Counted from the stretch's first letter, positions 11,466-24,377 are shown. The stretch is DNA of 64,000 bases from Apoda limacodes (GCA_946406115.1 OX291549.1:17197901-17261900), one strand, 5' to 3'. Made by a program: numbers and translations. The notes: generated from the letters alone by a model not told the origin.

Positions 11466-12499
11466 AAATAAATGCATCGATCAATGGACAAGGCAATTAG
11501 ACTTCATTACGTGCCAAGTCACAAAACAGAATGATTGTCTTGCCAACAACTACTTATTATGGAAACCTATCATCAAAACCGAACACCCGAGAATGTAAAT
11601 CGCTATAACAAACACACGAACTTATTTTGATAAGCTAACTGATATAAATAAATAATAAAAAATAGTTCGGTAGCAAGTACCTCACGAGCATTTCTTACAC
11701 TAACTTACGAGAATAATTTTGCGTCTTTAAAAAAAACAGTTTATTAGCGATAAAAACTAACCACTGGACCGATTTGCTCAAACTCTTTTCAGGTCTAATT
11801 CATAGAGAGACAAATTGCTTCATCTGGTCGAATTTGGCCATTCTTTTTGAAATATCTTTCTTGTATAAAAAAAAGGTAGGTGGACAGGAGCTATATGGGT
11901 AGAGAAAACTTCTAGAAAGAGGTGGCTCTCTGAATCAAACTCGATTTTATAGCGTTAAATTTTTTTTAGAGGTATGGTAGAACTACTATTAAATATAACA
12001 CTCGCAAAAACATTCCGTCATTACAATCAAACATCAGATCACAGAGCATGCAAACATTTTGCTTAACACAAAGATCGTTTATTTTAATTTATCTAAGAAG
12101 AAATTATTATTCAATCGTTTAAGCCTCCCGCTACCCAAGAACTTCTCACTATACTAGAGTATATATAGACATAGAGCTGTTTTGCTTAAAGAGAAATATT
12201 AATAATCAGAGATGAAATCATAAAGAAGCAGAATTTAATGTTTGACATTGACTTGAACCAGGTAAGTTTATATATCGAGGATAAATCCACTGTCGTGACA
12301 CTGATGTGTTGGTCCTTGTCATGTAGTCAAGTTAGGATCATGGTGGGCATTCACGGCAATAATGTATGTGATATGCCATCATTGTCGCGTTGATTTTGGC
12401 ATATCACAGCCCAACTGGTTGTGTTACTATCAGCGGATTTTCAGATCTAATTTGGAAAGCAAGCTGGCTGGTTGGTAAATGCCGCAACAGACTTAATAA

Positions 12500-13060
12500 T
12501 TAAAAATCCTGGTAATTAGCGAGTTATTCGGTAAAGTAAAAAGGATATTTTTTTAAAAGTTGTTTTTTTGTTAAATCTTATTTTCTTTAAGTTGTACAAT
12601 GATTAGTGCATTAAATACGCTTTTCTATATTAAAAAGACTTAAATTGAAATCTTAATCAATAACCAAGTAAATCAGTTCAGTAGTTATCGAGCAATAATG
12701 CTTAATAATACAGGCCCGGCGCCATCTAAATTATAGTACCTATGTCGTGATTTTGCACCGCCACGCTCGTAAAAGGTCCTTGTAGTAGACCAGGATAATT
12801 TAAAGTTTATTCATATCCAGATAAATGCCACAAAACACTGTTTTAAAAATAAAATTATAAAATGCTGGTGAGCGAGTTATTCAGTAAAGAAAAAAGAGAA
12901 AATTTGGTTTTTTTGTAATATATTATTTTACTTAAGTTGTACATACACATGTATGAAAATAATTATTTTACATTACAAGCACTTTGATTGGACACCTTAT
13001 TGGTTCAGTAGTTATCAAGCAACACCGCTCAACAACATAGGCCCGGCCGCCATCTTTGTA
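12500..13060 (+). repeat. diverged duplicated repeat (two units of about 340-bp spacing)
   Basis: Two related blocks, about 12515-12740 and 12860-13055. Each has GCGAGTTATTCGGTAAAG or GCGAGTTATTCAGTAAAG, a T-run, TTTAAGTTGTACA-like text, CAGTTCAGTAGTTATCGAGC or TTCAGTAGTTATCAAGC, and GGCCCGGC-GCCATCT. This is the style of the terminal regions of an unidentified DNA transposon. The region 10591-12499 outside the GC island shows nothing recognised. Confidence 0.5.
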
Positions 13061-13877
13061 TCGTCATAACTACCCCCTCCACTACTTTAAGAGTCTACTA
13101 CCGCACTTTTAGTATTCAGGAGAACGTGCCTAACAAGAACATACCAGTATGTACGGGATGGGATGGGTTCCACGAAAATCGTTATTTGAGCACTTTTTAA
13201 TAATTGGATCCCGTACAATATTGATTTAATCTTGATTCCATTTATAAATTTACCGATACATACATTTGCGGTTTCATTTATCTCTAAGAATTAACTGATA
13301 TTTCGATTGAACATGTAGAATTGAATTAATAAATCGAAACCTATACACTAATTTTGTTGTTTTTGTGCATCAATTTACATGGAACATCCCTATAACTGGA
13401 GGCAACTTATTTACCTTGGTATATTGTAGTTAGTTACTATTAAATTGGCATTTTTAACGACTCTGCACATACAATAGACAATGATTTACATATAAAACGA
13501 TAAGGTATTGAAAATGAATGAATTATGGAATATGTATTATATCTTGTATTAATTGTTAATTAGATCACAGAGCTGAAGTCCCTATGTTGCGCAACCACGT
13601 ATTGTACTACCTATAATTCGTGTACAATATGATTCGCTTTAACTTAATTGGTCCGTGCAATCCAAAGCCGCAAAATATTTGCAGTTATAAAATATTAATA
13701 AATAATTGTTCGACCAGTTATTGGGAACCACGGAATATAGCTACGCGAAATAATTCACGTACCTACATGTTTACGGATTATGGGGTTGAAAGTTATTACT
13801 CGTCGATATAGTATAGTCGGCGATATAGTACAGCCAACAGGTAGAATAGTTTAAAAACTATAAAAACATAAACTAAA

Positions 13878-13914
13878 GTTCTTTATGTGTGTACATAGGA
13901 CACACATAAAGAAC
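13878..13914. repeat. perfect 14-bp stem hairpin
   Basis: GTTCTTTATGTGTG (13878-13891) and its exact reverse complement (13901-13914) are separated by 9 bases. It lies in ssh intron 2. It is too small to class as a MITE with certainty. Confidence 0.75.
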
Positions 13915-15294
13915 AAAAATATTGGTCAGCAAAAAAAATAGGGTACCCAATACCAATTGCAGTTTTGGCACTTGTATAAAACATAGCCTTAATTAGGGTT
14001 CTCAATACGAAGGGTTCAAACGGAGCCCTATATTGTATTTACTCATTTGTCCGTCCGTCGTCTGTACTTTACTCTACTGTAATAATTTCTTGTCTATGAT
14101 ACGAAACCAAATTGGTTTCGGATTATTTGTTACACTTTACAAGGTCGTACAATTATTATATAAGCCGGTACAATCATACATTTTCGTCTTACATACCAGC
14201 TTTCATAATTACTCTGTGAAACATAATGGTTATGCATTAATTTCTTATACATTTTTAAAGGTTTTAAAAAAAACACGGATCAAATCAAGCTTCATTTTGA
14301 GAAGCGATTAGCTGCTTTTTTTTGTATGATAACAATCCACCGTTTTTTCTACATCAGATGTGAATTGAGCCTTGCTGGAGTAATACTAAATGGCAGAGCA
14401 CGCGAACGGAACTGCAATGATTCGTGAATCTATGCTGCAACCATGAGCTCAATCGCTAAGAGCTGACTTTTAGCATTGAGGAGTTCCGCAACCGCTTCCA
14501 CTTCAGCGCAGTTCCAAGGCTGCACTTAAAACTTGAAGCGCCTTTATAAGCCGTTAGGAAAAACGTTATGTAGGATGAATGCAGTGTCATCGATTCTTAA
14601 GCCATTTCAATTTAATCGAGTTATTAAAGCGCCTAAGCAAAACAGTATGTTAGAAGCTGAGCTAACATTTTACGCACTTAAGGCTGCGGTACAGGCTAGA
14701 GCGCGAAAAAACGCCGTTTTTGTGCAAATTTTATGGCTAAACTATTGCATCTAAAGGATTGAAAAAAAAATATGTTATAAAACTGGCTTTTGTCTAGTGC
14801 ATAACCTTACTGAATGATTTTCATTTATTGTATTTAATGCAATAAAAAATTTGGAAGTGACCATTGTTTCAACACTTGTGCAAATTTTTAAAGTGTGTTT
14901 TGCATTTGTTTGTAATGAAAGTTGGTTAAATAATTAGAATCGCTTATTATCTAATGCATGGACTCTAAGTTGTAGCAAAAAGTCAATAAATGTGACTACA
15001 AAACGGTTATAACGTTAAATTCCATACAAAAAATTAAAAGTTTCAAGGCGTCATTACGGTATAAATTACTTAAGAAGTATATTACATATATATCTCATAG
15101 TAATGTATATGACATTATCTAATGATTTGTAGTGCATTTACATACACATCGTTAGAATTACAGAAAATAGCTTTCTGGCCTATATCGCCCTCTTAAGAAC
15201 TTACCATGGAGATTTCTCCACACGGGATTATTACTTTATGTCGCAAATTGGACCAAAGGTAAGTAAAGGGCCAGAGTGTTACATCTATAATTGA

Positions 15295-15575
15295 CTCCCT
15301 CGCAGCCTAGTTGGTAGTGTGGCCAGCTGCTGTGCAGAGGGTGTGGGTTCGATTCCCGCGCTGGACAAACATTTACTCACAATATAAAACATTTGTGTTT
15401 GTCTTGAGTCTGGGTGTATTTATGTATGGTATGTATGTATTTACAAAAAAAAGTAATATTTATGTATTTATAACCGTTGTCTGGTATCCATAAAACAAGC
15501 TTTGCTTACTTTGGGGCCAGACGGCGCTGTGTGTAATGTTCAACAATATTTATTTAAAAAATATAATATTTTTTA
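15295..15575 (+). repeat. tRNA-derived SINE, first family, full length
   Basis: The tRNA-like head carries an A box (TAGTTGGTAGTG) and a near-perfect RNA polymerase III B box (GGTTCGATTCC), followed by CGCGCTGGACAAACATTT. The body has TTGTCTTGAGTCTGGGTGTA, a T/A-rich section and CTTTGCTTACTTTGGGGCCA then GACGGCGCTGTGTGTAATGT. It is the intact forward member of an inverted pair within ssh intron 2. Confidence 0.82.
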
Positions 15576-15587
15576 TATACATAAATA

Positions 15588-15838
15588 TTTTTGGACATTA
15601 CACACAGCGCCATCTGGTCCCAAACTAAGCGAGGAATGTGTTATGGCTATCATAAAACAGACACAAAATACTTATATATACTTTTTTAAACACGTTCTAT
15701 GTACTAACATTATATTATAAAAAACCCAGACTCAAGAAAAACACAAATGTTTGTTCTGTGCAGGGAAAGAACCCACGCCTCTCGAATACGCAGGCAGTCA
15801 CTACTACCCACAGAGCATTGTATATCTAATAAGATAAA
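15588..15838 (-). repeat. tRNA-derived SINE, first family, inverted partner
   Basis: A reversed copy starting GGACATTACACACAGCGCCA and running through AACCCAGACTCAAGAAAAACAC to a decayed tRNA head (GGAAAGAACCCACGCCTCTC). It faces the copy at 15295-15575 tail to tail, with only AT-rich sequence between. Confidence 0.8.
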
Positions 15839-17229
15839 GTTAAATACTTTTGAACTATGTGAACTTTAAAAGAATGCAACCATAACTGAAGCGCTACCCC
15901 TAAATCGTGACGAGACTGGTAGAGACTGGCATCTGCAGTGGTGTTCCGTCGGAAAAGGTCATCCCAGCTATTCATATATTTCGTAATCATAGATTGATAT
16001 TCAAATTAAAGATAAATCACGACCAGTTAAGCATTTGTGTGTACTGTAACTGTACGAATAAAAATAAAAATATCTGGTAAACCGTTTGGTTATCCCTTTA
16101 AAAGAATTATACTGCTGAAAATTTTGCTACTAACACAGGAAGATCCCCTATTTTTAGGGTTTCGTAGCCAAGGTTAATAGAAGTAGAGTTCTAAGTAACA
16201 GAGAATGTAGAGAGCGTATAAGTTAGTCACATCGTATTTCTGCCTTTTTTAAATTAATTCTAAAGAAAGTTTACGGCGCCTTTCTTAATAAGAACCTGGA
16301 TAATTTTCTTAGGGGTTTTCATTGATTCTGAGGCCCTGTTATTGGAAAGTTTGTTTGTTTCTGCGCATACTAATTTATACATACAGACATAACACATCTT
16401 ACATAGAATAGATATTTAATTTTTTCTATACATTTTGATGTAGGCGGATGTAGCGAAAGCAATTATATTACGTGTTTCATCAATTACCTATTGTATTTTC
16501 TAAATCGTCTGTAAATTGCTTAGTGACGAAAGTCAAAGAATTATATGAGTAACGTAATTTTTAAATAAATGCGCAAAATCAATTTAAATTTTTTGGACAG
16601 AAATTGATTATGTGATTAAGTCTAAAATGTTAAAAAACCTGTTAAGTGCGAGTCAGATCAGAATCGCTTACCACATAAAAAAAACATTTATATTATTAGC
16701 TCTAAAATCAGGTTGTATTGTACTTCAATCTGATTCTTTCTCATATAAAAAGCTTAAAAGTATAACGTATATTACGAAATACGCAAAAACGATCACTACA
16801 TAAACAAAAAACAAAAGCAACTAGAAAGTAAAAAAATAAGAGCCTAAAGCTGCCATTTTGACAGAACATTGACTACTTGTGTTTTTCGCCTTCTCGTCGG
16901 ATGCCAATAGTTAATTTTTACTTGTTTTAACTCCAATTTAAGCATTCGACTTTAAAGCGAAAAGCTCACGTATGTTTGGTCAAAACAGCAGCTAAGACCC
17001 TCAATTTTTATTATTTTTTAAAGTTTGTTAATTTTTTTTGTTAAAATTTAAGTTTAATTTTTAATTACCACAGAAATTATTAAACGAATGGACGGAAAGG
17101 ATGAAACTAATCGATAAAGATGTTTGTTGTTTGGCAACGGAACCCTAAAATTGCCAAATAGGAGAATTGATATTGTAGTTGCAACTAGAAAACTACAAAG
17201 GTTTTATTTTTACCATTTGCCAACGGTTT

Positions 17230-17345
17230 TTTTTAACAATTCAGGAGTTGCCGTTGCAATCCTACACCGATAACCGAATTTAGGGGGGGTGGAACCGCGG
17301 GCAAATTTGGCATGGAGATAGTTTGAGCTACTTGAATCCGGAACT
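17230..17345 (+). repeat. rearranged fragment of dispersed family A
   Basis: Contains the family A 3' portion (GAGTTGCCGTTGCAATCCTA ... ACCGCGGGCAAA) joined directly to the upstream-type phrase TTTGGCATGGAGATAGTTTG, so the internal order is reversed. The region 15839-17229 contains only scattered family B scraps (near 16155 and 17095-17150). Confidence 0.55.
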
Positions 17346-17639
17346 GAAACTGTTTTGATACCAAGAATACCGATGATACCCTCGATTGCTTTTTCGGTTT
17401 AAAAAGGACCCAACTTCCAATTAAATTAGCGTTTGGAATGACTATAATAATAAATCACAAACGTCAAAATTAAAGGGGCCAGTTCACGCCAACTGTAGGC
17501 CTGAACTGGGCCCTTTCACGACTAACATCTAAACATAATATGTTCGTTTTTACACGTATTCGGACAAAAGTTATCAATGTTGTATATGTCGCAGGGAATT
17601 TTTAACATGCGTAAATTTATAAATAACCTAGGAAACTGG

Positions 17640-17930
17640 TAAGCTTACGGAAAGTTGTCAAACGGCTTTTTGAATTACATCTTTCCTAATAGATTTAAGG
17701 AAACTGACAAACAAAGTTTTTAGTAAACTTGTAAGAAGAGATCATTTTTGACATATATTTTCGAGTTTTAAAATCAATGTTTTAGAAAACTTACAAGCTT
17801 CCTAGACCAGGAAACTTACAAGATGCCTGACCTGCTTTAGTAAACTTGTAGGAGGAAATCATTTTTGACGTTTCCGAGTTTAAAATTTGATGTTCCAAAA
17901 AAATTACAAATTATCTAGACGCCGTCAGTA
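17640..17930 (+). repeat. two-unit tandem repeat, period about 117 bp
   Basis: The blocks at about 17720-17805 and 17837-17925 share TAGTAAACTTGTA, GATCATTTTTGAC or AATCATTTTTGAC, GAGTTTAAAAT-like text, and a tail of AAACTTACAAG then CTAGAC. The units are diverged. Confidence 0.55.
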
Positions 17931-19264
17931 AATTTGTGACAGGGGGTGACGGCGGGATAATGAGGGAACCCACGGGACTTCATGCCAACGCTGGATAGTC
18001 TCACATGGCGCGATCCGTCTGGGCCGCTCTGTTGCAATTAAAAAGGTTGTTTTTAGCAAAAATTAAGCACTGTTAAATTTGTTTTAGACTAAGAAATATT
18101 TCAGTTTGTTTATCTATGTATTCTTTACTTCTTCAAATGTTTGCAGGATTGGAAATAAAATCCATAGAAAATGAACATCTAACCTAATCAATCTAATCCA
18201 TATGCTTGACGCAGCAGGCTTATACGACACTACGACAGGAAAATGTAGGCATATATGCCGGGAAATAAGGTACTGCACTACATAAAAGTAAATTTTATAC
18301 CTTTTTTAATCTTTTAAAATTGACGGATTTTCATACAAACTTCCAACTCCCATTTAGAGGGTGATTTTCCAATTTTTTTTTATGGAGCCCTACAGCCCTT
18401 TATACCAAATTTCGAGTTTCTCGACCGAGTGGTTTGGGCTGTGCGTTGATATGCCTCGAATGAGTCAATCAGTCAGTCACTTTCTTCTTATTTATTGTGG
18501 CAAAAAATGTCTCTTTGCTGCTAAGTTTTGGCATTCAGTTTCAAGGTAAAAGAAACTCAGCTCGATTTTCCATGTGCGTGTGTAAGCATTTTCTATTTTT
18601 AGTGGGGTTATGAAGGCGGTGTAATGTTTGTATTATTTTTTGGTTACTAAGTGCATTACCTAATTGCCTAACTACATATTATGCAGTGTTACCACCGTGC
18701 GTCTAACGTTCAGAACAAAGTAAAATTTCATTGATTTGCCAGGTCAGATCGTGCGTTGCAGAACGGATATATACGGATAGGCGCATTTAGTAGGTATTTT
18801 ATACAAAAGCGTGATAGAAGTTAATTGCGTCATGCCACCTCTATGAATAGGAGGACAAATCTTTACGGTTTATTTATGGTAATTTTTATAATAAAAATAA
18901 AAGAAAAGATGTATTAATTATAATCTTTGGAGATAATATCAGCCAAGCAGGAAAATTAGTTTTGTAAACAAAAACGAGATTTACGCGATAAAAGGAACTA
19001 CTATAAAAGATAGGTTAACTTATTTACTTGAGAATTACGAAAAAACACCGTGAACGGGCGTTATAGGACCAAAACCTAAAGGTAAACATGCGATTTGTAT
19101 CTCTTAGTAAAATAAATAAATAAATAAAAGTTGGTTTCAAAGACAAGCATTAAGTTTTATCGTTCCAGTACCTTTACGAAAAATAGAGTAAAGATAACGA
19201 AAATATGCATCAGCTCTATTTTTTGTAAAATTTGTAATAACCGGTGAGAATGTGTTTTACGTGC

Positions 19265-19556
19265 AAACTAGTTTTTACCAGACTCTGCACGCCCTTAACT
19301 TGGATATGTGCGTGGAACTCCTTAATTAACTACTTAAAATTAAAATTATGAAGTTTGCTTATAGCAAGCTCGTTTGAAATCTGTAATAGTTATTCCCGCG
19401 ATTTCACTTTTTCGGGATAAAAAGTAACCTTTGTCCTATTCCAGGACCTAATCAATATGTGTACCAAGTTTCATCCCGGTCTGTCCAGTGGTTGAAGCGT
19501 GATTGAGTAACAAACATCCATCCAGACATACATTCACATTTATAATATCCCGATTC
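19265..19556 (-). repeat. dispersed repeat related to family A, degraded
   Basis: Contains CGGGATAAAAAGTAACCTTTG, TTCATCCCGGTCTGTCCAGT and CATTCACATTTATAATAT, the reversed 5' signals of the sister family seen at 10370-10590. The interval 17931-19264 shows no other feature. Confidence 0.55.
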
Positions 19557-19907
19557 ATATGCTTTATTGGAAATCATATGCATCGTTCTCCCATTGCATA
19601 TCCGTACCTTCTTGGTGCAAAATAGCTGTGAAGAAGGCAACTTAGGCGGTCTCTAAGTCATTATATTCATTTTTGGCTTATTACAAGTTATAAAGTAATA
19701 ATAATGCAATAAGATATTCAGCTCCTTGCGTTTTTTTTAATGAAACATATTATACATAATTACACTTTATTTAATTGCTATTGTCAATATCACTTGCGTA
19801 AGCAACAAGTGAAAGTTTAAAAACTAAAACCCGACTACTAAATTTGTAATGTGTCCATTAAATCCTTTTATTCGATACCAAACACTACATATCTTAAATG
19901 TTTTTTC

Positions 19908-19934
19908 GCCGCTTTTTTTTTTTTTTTTTTTTTA
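19908..19934 (+). repeat. poly-T tract
   Basis: A run of more than 20 T residues, probably the poly-A tail of a reversed retroelement or a simple repeat; no element was recognised beside it. Confidence 0.6.
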
Positions 19935-20209
19935 ATACCTACCTAGCCTATGACACCGGCCGGGACCACTTAGACGAAGCTAACGACATCTAATTTTTAA
20001 AAGACGTTTAGAAGCTTCACATAAACTGCTCGATTATATTTTTTTTATTTATGGAATACATTTTCGATATATTTATGAACAATTATTTTTAATGCTCAGA
20101 GTATTATGCAAGTTAGTTACATTCGCCAAGTTGGATTTAATATGACGTCACATAGTCTATGACATCCAGATCACTAAGACGAAGGTAACTAAACTTCGAT
20201 AAGTAGCTT

Positions 20210-20640
20210 AGTAGTCCATTGAAATGTTACAATTTAAGGACCGAATATTGCATTTTTTAGAGGACGCAATTTTATTTTGTGGACATGTGTAGGGGTTCCA
20301 TAGAAGTATAACCTCAAGTTTGAGGGGTCGCCACCCTCGTCATGCGGGCGCCATCTTGGAAAAAGGGGTGAAGACACTTTTTTCGCCATATCTCGCAAAC
20401 TATGCGTCTTAAAAAAAATTCGTAAAGACATAATTTGTAGCAAATTGTTTTGCCTACAAATATGTTTGTATAACTTTTTGCCCTAAATTAAAAATTATAG
20501 AAGTGAGAAAATTTTTATAAAAAATTTTTTTTTATACATTTTACAAAAAAATTACCTCAGACAAATCTTGTAGATGATCTTTTGAGGAATTTTTTTTTGT
20601 CTGTAATTTTTTTTAATTTCATTCATTTAAAACGCTGTTA
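20210..20640. mobile_element. non-coding part of an unidentified DNA transposon
   Basis: Contains GTTCCATAGAAGTATAACC, TGGAAAAAGGGGTGAAGAC, CGCCATATCTCGCAAACTAT and homopolymer-rich A/T stretches. The style (rounded inequality-free AT text around a CATATCTCGCAAACTAT core) resembles the block at 36000-36880, and it lies directly beside the CXC-domain pseudogene at 20802-21302. I infer that both belong to one decayed element. Confidence 0.35.
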
Positions 20641-20801
20641 CAGCGCTCCAAAGTTGACCGAGTTCGTCAATGCTCATGAGAATCCGGTTAAAACGAAATG
20701 TTTAACTCATTTAATTCTAATCTTCGTTTCTTCGGTGGTCCAGGCTGTGGCTCAGAATCTAAATTAACGTCAAATGTGAAAGTTTGAGGAATGACAGGAG
20801 T

Positions 20802-21302
20802 TTAAATTGGAGTCATAGTTGGAAGTTCATCTTCGAATTCATTTTCTTCCATTAAATTTGACATTTCCATAATGTTGCTGCATGTTTCGCCAGAACAATG
20901 GAGGCATACTGTAGAGCATTTCAGGCCTGCTTTTCTGCAGCCACACATGTTTCCACAGTTACCTTTGCATCTGCAGAAAATTAATTTCATAAGATCGAGG
21001 GGTGCTGGAGGCATAGAAGCTTGTATTGGCATTCAAATGTTTGTATGCTTTTTTCAGCCCCAATCTTCAGGATTTTGATATCTTCTGAGCCACGACTGGA
21101 CCTGGTGATATACCCTGAGACTGCGAAAACGAGCTGCATCTTGTGTTGGAGGCAGCGAAGAAAAATTAAATGAATTTTTAGTCACTGTCTTGGCAAATCG
21201 TTTGAATCGCAAGCCGTCTAGTGAGTCGTCTTTATTACCGCCGTATAAAGCTATGAAAAAACGTTCGCCAACGAAAAAACGTTCGCCAACAAGAGTGAGC
21301 AA
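20802..21302 (-). pseudogene. CXC (tesmin/TSO1-like) cysteine-rich protein fragment of a multicopy, transposon-associated family
   Basis: Two overlapping minus-strand frames form one broken C-terminus. The upstream part (from 21302) has ALYGGNKDDSLDGLR, LPPTQDAA, LRVYHQVQSWL and NPEDWG. A frameshift near 21050 leads to the second part, with MPPAPLDLMKLIFCRCKG, then CGNMCGCRKAGLKC and CLHCSGETCSN. This order (LPPT..AA, RVY-QVQ-W, PEDWG, PxAP, CxCxxxCxxxCGCRKxGLxC) is a recurring arthropod family that I know only from uncharacterised, repeat-like proteins. The Cys pattern suggests metal binding. VGERFF is duplicated near the start of the first part. It sits in ssh intron 2 and is surely not a functional host gene. 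Confidence 0.6.
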
Positions 21303-21859
21303 AGATGAATCGACTTTCTCACTCAGGAATAGCGCGGTACCACCAGCTAATTCAGGATGTCACGTAAAAAAAACGCACCTACAGACTCTACCTCATAGGT
21401 GGCGGGGAAAAGAGTTAGGAATGAACCAGTTCTCGAACAACTAGCGGCAAACGATGAGTTAGTGCTGATTTATAAAATAGATTTAGAAAAAAATCTGCGT
21501 ACACTATGGATGTGGCGCATTACTACATTAACAGCTGATAACCAATGAGCCCCACTGTACATAAAATATTGGTACACTCTTCAAGTGTGATATCTCACGC
21601 GCTTCTGTCTATTACTTAATTGTCAGAAGAGGCTGCAGAGGCCCGCAACAGGCACTTCCGGCGATATCGGGAAAATAAAGGGATAAGGATAAAGTTTGTA
21701 ACGCAGATGTGAACCGGCTTCTTCTGACATCAGACCCTTACAAAAGTTGCCGACAAAGTGAAAAAAGAGAGGTAAAAATAAATAGGCTTTCTCAAACAAA
21801 GCAGCAGTTTTCTTTATACTAGAAGATTAAAGAATAATAATAGAAGATAGAAAAAGATA

Positions 21860-22056
21860 ATTAAGGAGTTCCACGCCGATAAACGAATTCAGGGCGGGCG
21901 GACAAAATTCATTAATTACCAGCTATCCAATTAATATTACAAATGCGAAAGTTTTATTGTTTGTAATCATGCTTCACCCACTGGATGGATGGGGAACCGC
22001 TGAACCGATTAAGATGAAAATTGGTATGGAGATAGTTTGAGTCTCGGGGAATGCCA
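21860..22056 (+). repeat. scrambled dispersed repeat family A fragments
   Basis: Contains GGAGTTCCACGCCGATAA and AGGGCGGGCGGACAAA (3' type). These precede ATATTACAAATGCGAAAGTT, ACCGCTGAACCGATTAAGAT and TATGGAGATAGTTTGAGTCT (5' type). It looks like the 3' end of one copy abutting the 5' half of another. Confidence 0.6.
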
Positions 22057-22339
22057 TCATTTTCATCTATTTTTCCGCCGCTGGCAACGTCTGGTGTAGA
22101 ATATTTATGAATTTACAACAAAAAAAGGACAAGAATGAGTCGGTCTCACGCACCGAGGGTTCCATAAGCAAGTACCACCACAAAGCTTGCACTATAATCG
22201 TTTTAAGTTTAAAGCTTGTATGTGTTACCGTTTTTACGGTACAGAAAAAAAACATGATTCCTACCACCTAACCACCTAAATTTTTCACATTTTTTTATTG
22301 CTTGCTCCTTACAAATATCCTGACAACATAAAACATGTA

Positions 22340-22400
22340 TAAGTATTTAAACACCCAGACTCAAGACAAACACAAATTGTTTATCATATAAATGGCGCCC
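22340..22400 (-). repeat. SINE first family, body fragment
   Basis: ACACCCAGACTCAAGACAAA then CACAAATTGTTTATC is the reversed body signature of the first SINE family; the tRNA head is replaced by unrelated sequence. Confidence 0.55.
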
Positions 22401-22545
22401 CGCAATTTAGCAGGTAGGTCATGTCATTAGCCAGTGAGATACGGACCCGTCAGTATCATCGTATCTCATCTTATCATAAAGATAAGATTTGCTTCGACTA
22501 TTAATTCGAATATCCTAAATTCTACATTTCCACTTACTAATTTTA

Positions 22546-22788
22546 ATCCATACTAATATTATAAATGCGAAAGTAACTTTGTCTGTCTGGTACCTCTTCA
22601 CGCTGAAACCGTTGGACTGATTAAGATGAAATTTGGCATGGAGATAGTTTGAGTCCCGAGAAAGGACACAGGCTACTTGAAAACATCAAGTGTGTGTCGG
22701 TTTTTTTTTCTATAATTGGGGAGTTGCCGTTGAAATCATACACCGATAACCGAATTTAGGGCGGATGAAACCGTAGGCAAAAGCTAGT
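22546..22788 (+). repeat. dispersed repeat family A, complete
   Basis: Runs from ATCCATACTAATATTATAAA to GTAGGCAAAAGCTAGT and keeps every internal family landmark in order: GTCTGTCTGG, ATTTGGCATGGAGATAGTTT, GTGTGTCGGTTTTTTTTTC, GGGGAGTTGCCGTTGAAATC and GATAACCGAATTTAGGGCGG. It is the best reference copy in the window (about 243 bp). Confidence 0.82.
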
Positions 22789-23229
22789 AAACCTACATGT
22801 CAATCTTTTTCTGTTTGCGAAAAAGTAGGAAATTTAATAATTTTCAATATTAGAACTACAGCAATTGTGAGTCACCTTCAATTCCGCAATTTTCACCAAC
22901 TAAAATGTAAACAGCCTGTGAGAAACATACTTCACTGATCACTCAATCAATAATAAATAACCCGTAGCAACTCTTCATTGTCTTAATATCAAAATTTTGC
23001 GATGGACTGATGAAAATGGACGACATTGGATCCGCCATCTTTAATTTTAATAAAACTTTAATTAGTATTCAGCACCTTCGACATTCAAAATTGTAGTTGA
23101 TGAAGTAATCGTAAATGATTCCCCAGGTCTATAAAACACAATTTCAGCAAATCCGATTCCGATCAGGACCCATCACAGTAACTTCTTATCTCAAACACCA
23201 ACAGTCGAAAAACCTGAATGCTGCAAAGT

Positions 23230-23410
23230 TTCGATTCCCGCACAAAACAAACATTTATTATTTGTTAGTCTGGAGACTGGGTGTTTACTATGTATAATAT
23301 GTATGTATTTAAAAAAAAAGTATATATATATCTATCCATTGTCTGATATCCGTAGCACAAGCTTTGCTTAATTTGAAATCAGACTTGTGTGTAATGCCTA
23401 AAAATATTAA
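23230..23410 (+). repeat. SINE first family, 5'-truncated copy
   Basis: Begins at CGATTCCCGCACAAAACAAA (the end of the B box), includes AGACTGGGTGTTTACTATGT and GTAGCACAAGCTTTGCTTAA, and ends with a deleted form of the GCGCTGTGTGTAATG tail. The surrounding 22800-23229 and 23411-24370 show no other feature. Confidence 0.68.
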
Positions 23411-24377
23411 TTAATTTCAAAGAAATATTATTATTTATTAAAAAAAACTTTATGTTAACCGTAGAAAAAAAAGAGAAAGTGTGTAAAACATTACTCAAAC
23501 GCAGAAGATTTTTTTTATTTGTTTTTTTTTTTACTAATATGCCAAAAGGCAAAGATTGCAATTCCATATTCTATACGAATGAAGCCTAACTCCTGCTCCT
23601 GCACGTATACTACAAATACTAGTAATAGTAGTTAGAATTAGTGATTAAATTATTTGTTTAGATAAATATGTTTTTAGTACGGTGTTTATAGTAGTTATAG
23701 TAAATGTTAGGCAGTGAAAGCTAAAAAGTACCTAAACAGCGGATAGACAGAGATAGCTATAGATAAGGGTCCTGTTCGACCTTTTTAGACACAGAAACAC
23801 ATAACCCACAAGCACGAAATTTACAAATTCAAGGCAAAAAACAAAACCTTCATATTTTGAACGTCTTCGATAGAGCTACTAAAATTGGATACCACTTAAG
23901 TACAAAATATTGTGTATCACTTAAGTACAAAATAAGGTCACCCGTATTTTCTCCATACTGGGGGGCAATTCACAACCTTATTCGCTATCTGATTATCGTC
24001 ATTATATATCGATATAATTTTACTGTCGGATCCTACTACCATGTATAAAATGATCTATAGGAATGAATACCATTTGCAAAATTCATATTGTATACGTTTG
24101 TTATCGCGATAGTTATAACGAATTTAATAATGGGGCTGAAAGACTTTAATTTGAGTTTTTCTAGAGGAATGTTTCGGTTTTTTATGGTTATTATTAACTA
24201 AAAATATTGGCGGGTTCAGCCAATATCTTATAAGAACCATCAATATACCTGAACGCAACCATCGCTTGGGCAATCAGAAGTTCCAAGGAACATAATCAGT
24301 AGCACAATTTTATTCTTATAGACACTACTGGCACTAAACACAGCGGCTCTGCGGTCGCAATATACACTAATATTAAC

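Noticed and set aside
11273..11491. 72-codon minus frame rich in Ala and Arg as a protein
   Set aside because: Low-complexity product of a CpG-rich island; no splice or family support.
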